64,000 nt of DNA, from contig JARUPZ010000016.1 of assembly GCA_031213475.1 (NCBI GenBank), forward strand, positions 682,001 through 746,000. Direction: 5' to 3'. This document shows positions 56,337 to 64,000 of the stretch, piece by piece (the first letter of the stretch is position 1; the number at the start of each line of letters is the position of its first letter). Source of the stretch: Nereocystis luetkeana (lineage: Eukaryota > Sar > Phaeophyceae > Laminariales > Laminariaceae). The notes beneath the pieces are model-generated. The model had not been told where the DNA came from. It made no database searches and saw only the letters and a list, made by a program, of their open reading frames with translations. A program made the position numbers and the translations under genes.

Positions 56337-56449
56337 CGACTTACCGACGAACGAGCGGTGCAATTTTTGTCGGTTGAAGGTAGTCCACTAGCCTTTCCCG
56401 ACCTGCCGACCACCAGCGTGCGGTGCGATTTGTGTCGGTTGGAGAGAGC
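56337..56449 (+). repeat. About 66-bp tandem duplication, diverged
   Basis: CCGACGAACGAGCGGTGCAA and CCGACCACCAGCGTGCGGTG begin two similar segments, each with TTTGTGTCGGTTGGAG or a variant. It lies just after the LARP stop, perhaps in the 3' UTR. Confidence 0.5.
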
Positions 56450-56814
56450 CCGCGCGCGTTGCCTACCTAACGAAAAGAAACCGCCCTTTCTTTGTTTTTT
56501 TTATGAGTATGATAGTGATAGCGTGACGCTGCGCCGTCTGACACGAGAAGCAGAAGGAGTACGCTTTGCATCTCCGAGTTTTTTTCATGTCGCGATTTCG
56601 GTTTACGTGCTCGAAAAAAAAACGCGGGGGCGGCCGGGTCGACGAAAAAGTGGCCGGTCGAAAATCAAAACTGGCGGCATGGCAGCTTGACGCATACAGG
56701 ACTTTCGGTTGGTTTAAAGTTTGGTTATTCGATTGATGACGCGCCCACCAGGAGTAGCATAACTTGCGTTATGCCCATCCGTCATGGCTGAAATTTGGGG
56801 GGAAGGGGGGTCCG

Positions 56815-56990
56815 CTTCGATTCTGTTCGATTTGATTACATTCATTCGGTTATGTTCGATGCCGGTCGGTTCGGTCCGATTCCGTTTAATGCTGTTAGAT
56901 TGTGTTCGAGTCCGCTCGGTTCATTCCGATTCCGATCGGTTCGGTTTTGATTCTGTTCGGTTCCGGTCGACGCGATTCGGTTCGGCGTGG
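56815..56990 (+). repeat. TTCGGTTCCGATTC-like degenerate repeat
   Basis: Variants of TTCGGTTC and TTCCGATTCCG recur at short intervals, followed by a GC-rich purine stretch. No gene seen. Confidence 0.6.
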
Positions 56991-56999
56991 AGGGAAGAG

Positions 57000-59900
57000 G
57001 AGGCCAGGGGGACGAAAGACACCTCGCCACCTCTGTTTGTCGAAACGAGTGTTGAAAGTGTTTCACGATTTGACTCCACCGCGAGGCGTGATATCTTCTT
57101 TTTTTTTGTTCCAGAGGTCCGCCCACTCCCCTTGTGTTACACAAACAGACCTGTTAGAGTTGCACTCCACACGCACTTTCGACATCAATGCATAGGTTGA
57201 TTTTTTTCCCCGAGGAATACCAGTTTGCAAAAGTTACGTTCTTGTCATCTGTGGTCATTTTTTCGACGAGAGTCGGTTGCACACTCATGTCTCGTGGGCT
57301 ATACTTTTCTCGGGGTACTCTCTGAGGCCCTTTCTTCGTGTTCCCTAGCGCGGCGAAAATCTGGAATCGCGTCAGAGGCTGGGCAATTTTTCGTGAAATG
57401 CCGAAAAACATTTTTTAGGTGTACCCCTAGTTCAGAGAAGTTGATAACAGAAAGGATTGGGGCGCGGGGGCGGGGCGGGGGAAAAGGTGTCAGAGTCGTT
57501 TCTGGCGTTTACTTTTTTAATTATAATCGACGGCGGCTGGTAGATTTGATTTGTTCTAGTGGCCGCAGTATCGTAGAATTCCGATTTTGATTTGTTCTAG
57601 TGCCTGTAGTATCGTGGAACGTCGTTTTTTTGTGTCTTGGCCTAGGCGAGTAAGAATCGATCATTGCGTTGTGCTTGTTTTTTTGCGTATTAGCCCGTAC
57701 GCGGTGTTTGTTTTTTTTGCGGTTCCTCACCACCGGATGAAGAGGATAATTCGGAACATGTGGAATAAAAATCAAAAACAAACGGAATACTTGACTGGAG
57801 GTATAAAAACAAATTGAGGTTTGAAAGTTTCAAGTTGCCCTGCTGGTGGGCTGTTGGCGGTACATGATGCCAATCTTGAAGAACACCACGCACAAGGAGG
57901 CAACCCCCTTCGCAGGGACAGCAGTTTCGCTGAAGGTGTGACGCGAGCACTCACTGCGAAGGCGTTTTTACTTGTTTTTTTGTTCGCTTCCGAGGCGACT
58001 AAGTATGAAGGGCGAGGCGAGAGTGGTCGTTATCCCATGGATCACAGGAGCGCGTGTCGCGGAGCATTAGCACCAGAGACGACAACAGCAGCAACATCAG
58101 ACAACTGGAAGATTGAAATAAGGAAATCTGGGGTTTGTCAAGAGGTATCAAACCGTTGGCATGCTTGAAAAGAGGGGGTGGGGAAGAGGGTCATCGTCAA
58201 GTTGGCGAAGGTGCAGAAATGGAAAGGCAGAGGCTGGGAACGGTTGAGATAGAACGGAAGACCGTCTAGTACGGGGCTCTGCTCGTGGTTGTGGACGAGC
58301 AGGGGTCTGGCACTGAGCGGGAGGTCGGCGAGTTGAGAGAAGAAGCATTCTACCGGAAAAGCTTCGAGTACAGTAGCATGGGGGGGGGGGGGGGGGGCGT
58401 CAATAATCGGTTCGCCTCGTATGCCTTGAGGATCACATTTGGTTGGAAATGGGGGGAAGGGAGGGAAGGGGATGTTGGGGGGGGTGGATATGTATGTGTT
58501 TCTATGGCAGTTTTGGTTAGGTACGCTCACAAGGCAAGGGAAAGGACCGTTTTTATCGGTGCTTTTGTCCAGAGCCTGGCGTTGTCGTCGTGGTCATTGA
58601 TAAACCGCAACAAGAAACAACGCTTTTCTTTTTGGTGCTGGGCGTAAATGAGCAACAGCGGGGTATCACTAGTGGTCGTTGGATTTCAGAGACAGAAAGC
58701 CGCGAGAGATGAGAGGGAGTATGGGGTGATAACTCTGTCGTTGGAAGTGGACTCCCGTTGCTCGTAGATTACTAATGATCGTGTGTGTTTTTTCGTGGTT
58801 TCTGCTTTCAAAGTTCGATCGATGAGTGGTGCATCGATTGGAATTTTCTGAAGAATAAAAATATATTTTGATGTTTTTGTGTGTCGAGGTTAGTCAACCA
58901 TTTACTATTTGTTGTTGCTGTACTCGGCCGGTTTACAGGGGGAATTTCTATGCTTGCTGCTACGTACACGATGGGCCCTGCGCGAGCCATGGACAGTCAG
59001 TTGACTTGGGCTGCATACTCGGACACTGAGAGAGAGGAAGAGGAGAGAGGGTGGTTGGTAGAAAGGCAGACGCTAGTTAGCAAGAGCCTGGCTGGTTTCA
59101 GGAGACGACATGAGATAAAGCAAGACAAAAAATTGTGTGTGTACGGTTTACGCGTGCGGTGGCACTTACTATTGGTGGCACTAATCGCAGGACGAACACA
59201 AAACACAGTAGTTATAATAATTAGAAGTAAAAAGGAAGGAAGCCACGTTAATGGCAGTAGAAGGTCTACTGAGGTATACCTGATACGATAATATCTACTT
59301 GGGATTCAAGCTACAGTCAGTAGTGCAGGAAGGAGGACGATGCGGGCGATGCATGCATGCATTCGTTCGACGGATGGTATTGAGTGGATGGATGGATGGA
59401 GGTTGCCGGCTGATTCGACTTCTTTTACAGGCCTACCCGATTAGTTTTATTATTCCCGTTTGTCTTTATCTGGTAGCGGTTGTAGGGAAGGTGCGAGACC
59501 TATCCGTTTGTGTTATTCGACAAGATCTCATTTTGTACCAGGTACCTGGTCTGGTACCTCAGGCTATTATATGGTTGCTCCCACCCCCCATGAAACAGAA
59601 AGCGATACGTATAAAAAGTTATTAGAAACAGTAGTTATAACAACAGCGAGGGGCAGATAAGTACCACATATGTATACAATATGCAGTACTCGTACCTGAA
59701 AGACTCGGTACTGAGTTTTTGTTCTATGAAAGACTGGGCAGCGTGAACCCGAGCATCAGGCCTGGGTTGGACCTCTCCTGCCCCTGCGGCAAAACCTTCA
59801 GGGAGTACACCGTAAATTCGGCTGCAGCGATTTTTCTTATTGCGAGCATGACAGGTAGGTGACGAATTCGTTGCGTGCAAAAACTGTGAATATTTCTAGA

Positions 59901-60074
59901 CCGCTCCTGAAACCCTACGCAGACAAGGCATCTTAGCACGCTCGATCGAACTATCACGATTAACGGAATCACACCAAGCTTGCAACGATGAGTTGCGACG
60001 AAATCCTCGGTCTGACAGCTTCAAGTTTTATTTTTTTTCGTTTGAAACAAATTCAACCCTCCCATGATTGCACA
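57000..60074. other. No convincing gene
   Basis: Several open frames of 100-140 codons on both strands (for example 58881-59291) lack family signatures and splice support. A short duplication with GATTTGTTCTAGTG lies at 57547 and 57590. Confidence 0.4.
58380..58398 (+). repeat. G homopolymer tract
   Basis: Run of about 18 G, like the ones near 601, 29522, 39400 and 44200. Confidence 0.85.
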
Positions 60075-60425
60075 TGTGCGCCGAGTATGCTCGGAGTATC
60101 CAGTAGTTTTCGTACTCCGAGTACTGAGAGCATTGCAGTACTGACGGCATAAATACTCGGAGTCCTTAGAGCGTGAGCAGTACTGAAGGCCCAAATACTC
60201 GCAGTAATGAGAGAAAAAGCAGTGCATCAACTACGTATAGTCAAGCAGTAGCCGCAATACAAACATCTGAATTTCTTGCAGTACTCCGAGCACTCAGAGT
60301 ATTGAACCGCGGAATCCTCCTGCATTTGAGTAAAATATTCCGAGTTATACTTCAACTCGCAGTACCTCGCAGTATTAAATCCTGATTTACTGCCAGTATT
60401 ACTGCACCTCGCAGTACATAAACCC
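60075..60425 (+). repeat. Degenerate CTCGGAGTA/CTCGCAGTA repeat field
   Basis: About a dozen variants of ACTCGGAGTA, ACTCGCAGTA and GCAGTACTGA in both orientations within 350 bp. Confidence 0.65.
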
Positions 60426-62006
60426 AATATAGTACACGATGTACCCGAAGAATTTTCTCCCTAAAATACTTTCCTTTACTCCCAGGCACTCGGAGCATCT
60501 GTGCATGATTGCAGCGAAGGTAAACACCATGATCAGTAGTAGCTGTAACATATTTTAGGATGGATGGGCAGGCTCAAGGCCTGTACCATCACACCAGCGT
60601 TTTGATCGGAAGCATTCACATCGCAGCGCATTGCCGGGGTCTCGCATGTTCTACTGCACATATCTTATTTCGGAGCTTATGCATGTTGAACGACAGTTCA
60701 ATCGGTTCCCGTACCACGAATTCCCTAGGTTTACCAAAGATCACTTTCTCGATGAATCCCAAATTGCCCGTAATCACCGCCAAAATCGCCAAAAAACGAT
60801 ATATATACCCGTGATTTTTACGCCAGTTTACGGTAGAAAATCAGCTCGAGGCCCAACAAACCCCAAAGGGAGATACCGCTTTCTGTTACGGTATGCCGTT
60901 TTCTGCCACACGGTCCGAGCCTCAAAAAAAAATATTGGGATACAAATCGCTCTAAAGGTTTCAAGTGACGAGCAAGATCCAAAAGCATACCGCCAAACGT
61001 GCGAAGCAACACCCAAAATACGCTACGTACGTATCACCAGCACACACTACAAGGTGTGCAGAGTTGTACTGCTGTGGGGGCGCTCTTCCTGCTGGGGGCA
61101 CGTTCTTACGCGATTTGGTTTCACTGCGTGGAGCTAAAAAAATCGTTGATTTTGGGCCGTATCTAAACAAAGAGCCGTTTCATACTCGCGCACGTTCGCA
61201 ATAATATGCTTTGGAGAGCACAAGTCAATACCCCTGTAGGGGTGGTGCCTTATTTTCTGATATTTTTTTCACATGAGGAACTCCATATATCACCCGAAAC
61301 AAGCCTCCGAAAAAAAAATATTCGCGCAACCTGACCATAATTTATATTCGCTACGTAGTGCTGAAACAAATATACAAGCGAATGCATCGTGCTAATAACC
61401 GGTACCAGGTATACTTTTAGTTTCTCACCGGATGAGCTCAACCGGTCAGACAATATTGCCTCAGGAAGGCAAAAAAAGGGCAACCCCTGCCACCATGGGA
61501 TGAGTCTTTACTGGGTCAGGGATGGCAGATCGAGTGAGGGAAAAGTAGAAAGTGCGAACTGAGTGCATGGTGATACAGGCGCGTACGGGATGTTGCTGTA
61601 TAGAGGTGTTCCCAAGAACTACCGTCGTATTATTAGGCCCTTTAGTCCGACGTGATACACGTAAATTGACAATATCCTGGAATCCTTGCCCCTCCCTCAG
61701 CTAGCAGAGGTGAACTGCCAACATGCGAGTATAGATGCTGCTGTGCCAACCCAGTACGTGAAACGAGCTCCACGAGCACATACAGTAGGTACAATATCGA
61801 ACGGGATTTATCCTCCATCCCCGATGTGTGTACCAGGTATCAAATGTCGAAATCATATCGATTAGTTTTTTCGTTCGTCGGCATCGGTATATCGGTATTT
61901 TTTATTAGATATTAATAGAGTACATGTAGTATCGAACTCGATTCTATGAATTAGTTCGATATGAAACACAACCACGAATGACAGCAAAAAACGCAATCCC
62001 ACCGCG
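60426..62006. other. No gene recognised
   Basis: A frame at 60631-61137 (168 codons) is open but its composition is not gene-like. TACCAGGTA occurs at about 61403 and 61831. Confidence 0.4.
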
Positions 62007-62699
62007 TTTTACATTCATTTTGACTCGACCAGTACAGCAGCAATACCGGGTTGCTCGAGGCCCGAATGGCTTCCTGTCTGTGTCTACTCTGTGGAGAAAG
62101 GTGCCCCCTGCGTGTTTTCGTATACCCCGTACCTTCCTTGGAGCTATTACGGGTGCCCGGTGCCCGGTGGAGACTCACGATAGCAGAGCAGCACTGGTTG
62201 AAACTCGACCTTCAGCGTGACAATCGCTTTACGAACTGCGCAAAAGACAAGAAGACGCAACTACCGAACAGCGCCACGCATGTAGGCGTAGCATCCCGAC
62301 CTGTGAAGTTCGACGACCGAGGGCTGGCACGAGTCTATACTGCTGTGGGGGGCTTCCTGGCGGCATGGTAGGTGCAGCAATCAAGCATTTTGGTGGCGTC
62401 GTGAGGCCTGCTCTCCGCTCTCTGCTCGTTCAGCGAAATGACCCAAGTTATGCCTGTTATGATGAAGTTTTCTCGGAGAGCTCTCGGTAGTTTGGGCCCG
62501 CGGGAGCAGCGCAGACGTGCCAGGCCGACAAAGGAGCAGGACGATGCCGTCGCCACGATGTTGGGGGGTCTACTGGTGGTCAGAGGAGAACGTCAAGACC
62601 GGTAAGGGCCGTCTTTTGGAGCTTGTGAGTCATCCTCTCCTCGGTTTGGAATTGCGCCGCATTTTCCCTCATCATCCCTCAGTTGATTGCGCCGCGATA
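62007..62699 (+). mobile_element. Repeat H, copy 2
   Basis: Reverse-complement partner of 5331-6034; ends ATTGCGCCGCGAT at 62699. Similarity is clear but interrupted by indels, so both are old copies. Confidence 0.7.
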
Positions 62700-64000
62700 T
62701 AGGCGTGGGCTATGGGCGATGGGGATGTCGCGCAGTCGTGTGTCGTGTGTCGTACTACAGATGCTGTGTACAATGAGGCAGTCTCATATCATAGACTATC
62801 AATAGTGTACACTACAGCAGTAGTGGGTACCCCGAGCTACAGTGAGAGGACCCCGAGATGAGAAAAACCGGGGTGTCCAGTAGGTCAAATCGGCATGTCT
62901 CGCCACACTAAAACCAGTATATTCCCACTACAAACACGAGCATCGTGTACCCCTCGTAGATGAGAGCCCATGTTTCGTAATCTCACGGAGTACCTACCCA
63001 CTGCTGCCATTTCCTCGACGACCCGATATTTAGCCCTACATGTACACCACGAGTACCGGCATTCTGCTGCCTCTTGTTGTTGCTGCTGGTGCTGCTGTTG
63101 GTGCTGCTGCTGGTGTTGCTGTTGGTGCTGGTGCTGCTAGTGCTGCTGGTGCTGGTGCTGGTGCTTTTGCTGGTGCTGCTTCTGCTGATCTACTCGTAGT
63201 GCACGTAGCATAACGATGCGGTATCATGGACTTGCATCAACATTCCGGATTTTCGAACCGATTCAAACGTACGATTATCATACACCACTCTGCCCCTAAA
63301 TCTAAAGTTCACAGCAGTAGTCTAAACGGTCCGTCTGTTTAGGGACAGATTGGTACCTGGTACCGGTACGTGGTAGCTGGCACGTGGTATGCTGATCTAC
63401 CACCAGTACGTACTGCTGTAGCTTCGCTTCGAGAAAATGTCATACTTTGTACATCGGACAATGTCGGTTTGCATGGTGTGCCTTGCGAGCCCTGCTTGTG
63501 ATATTTTTGGCTCTTGCACTTTTTCGTTTGTTCTCGTACGGGGTACTGTTGTACCTGGTACATACAGTACATACATGCAGAAATAGTATATATGCGTGTT
63601 TTTGCGCATAATATCGAGCAATCGTACCCGAACATTCGAGCACGCATTTCAATAGAGTTTTGTCAGGAGACGTCGTCGTCAGTCACAGCTTTAGGAGCTC
63701 AAAAAACACTATATCAAGTACATTAAATTTAGACCGCCGCCCGTCACAGGTCTACTGTAAGAACTGCCGTCTCCTGACATGTGTAATTTCCAGCATCTAA
63801 ATCGAAAATCGAGCATTCAAACATCTGGCCCATTTATAACAATAGTCTTTGAGCTCGCACCTCACACTTCTGACGCTCTGACGATTCACTCCATCATCCA
63901 GGGCCATGCCACACAGCACGCGAGTTCAGGCAGTGAGGGAGCCTTTGCTCGAATGCGTGTCCTACTCCGATGATTCACGTAGGTAACAATATCGAGTCTC
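62700..64000. other. No gene seen apart from a trinucleotide repeat
   Basis: Contains the 63066 repeat, palindromes near 63354 and 63551, and otherwise unremarkable sequence to the window edge. Confidence 0.4.
63066..63190 (+). repeat. TGCTGGTG-rich trinucleotide repeat
   Basis: GCTGCTGGTGCTGCTG variants; the minus strand would read Ala/Pro repeats but has no gene-like flanks. Confidence 0.85.

Noticed and set aside
56815..56990. Interstitial telomere repeat
   Set aside because: The words are variants of TTCGGTTCCG without a regular telomere unit such as TTAGGG.
58881..59291. 136-codon plus frame
   Set aside because: Non-ATG start and no recognisable domain or splice support; cannot be excluded as an exon.

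Overview
This is nuclear DNA of a eukaryote, not a bacterium. Coding sequence is sparse and GC-rich. It is split by GT-AG introns that usually have pyrimidine-rich acceptors, and long AT-richer stretches full of simple repeats and short transposon-like elements lie between. The intron density, alanine/glutamine/histidine homopolymers in proteins, long introns and heavy repeat load fit a stramenopile alga, most likely a brown alga. That placement is inference; no marker gene fixes it.

The only convincing genes lie on the + strand between 34.66 and 56.14 kb. The first part (seven exons, 34663-50413) encodes a helical TPR-like protein with a basic, signal-like N-terminus, disordered acidic/Ala-rich linkers and one C-terminal membrane segment. 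The second part (51067 or 51077 to 56135, three exons) encodes a long low-complexity protein ending in a La motif of LARP1 type and a short cysteine-containing hexapeptide repeat. Reading phase is preserved across every proposed intron, including the one between the two parts, so they may be one gene of about 1,814 codons or two adjacent genes. The second intron is about 9.4 kb and is filled with mobile-element debris.

The rest is repeat-rich. 0-20 kb: dispersed repeats A, B and H, a LINE fragment, an exact 173-bp tandem duplication with tRNA-like boxes, several minisatellites and a tRNA-headed SINE. 20.96-26.27 kb: a striking array in which one coding-like module is repeated head-to-tail and head-to-head, with a near-perfect 130-bp palindrome. 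26.5-34 kb: MITEs, a diverged satellite and a 510-bp TAC microsatellite bracketed by a duplicated segment. 36-45 kb (within intron 2): SINEs, MITEs, LINE fragments and inverted element copies. 56-64 kb: no convincing gene; degenerate short-period repeats and a second copy of repeat H, inverted relative to the one at 5.3 kb.

Two window-wide patterns stand out. The palindrome TACCAGGTA/TACCTGGTA is scattered in dozens of copies in non-coding DNA only, and a family of six about 109-bp inverted-repeat elements begins TATTACGGGGG and ends CCCCCGTAATA. Family letters (A to K) are my own labels for repeats found by eye; element boundaries are approximate unless stated.
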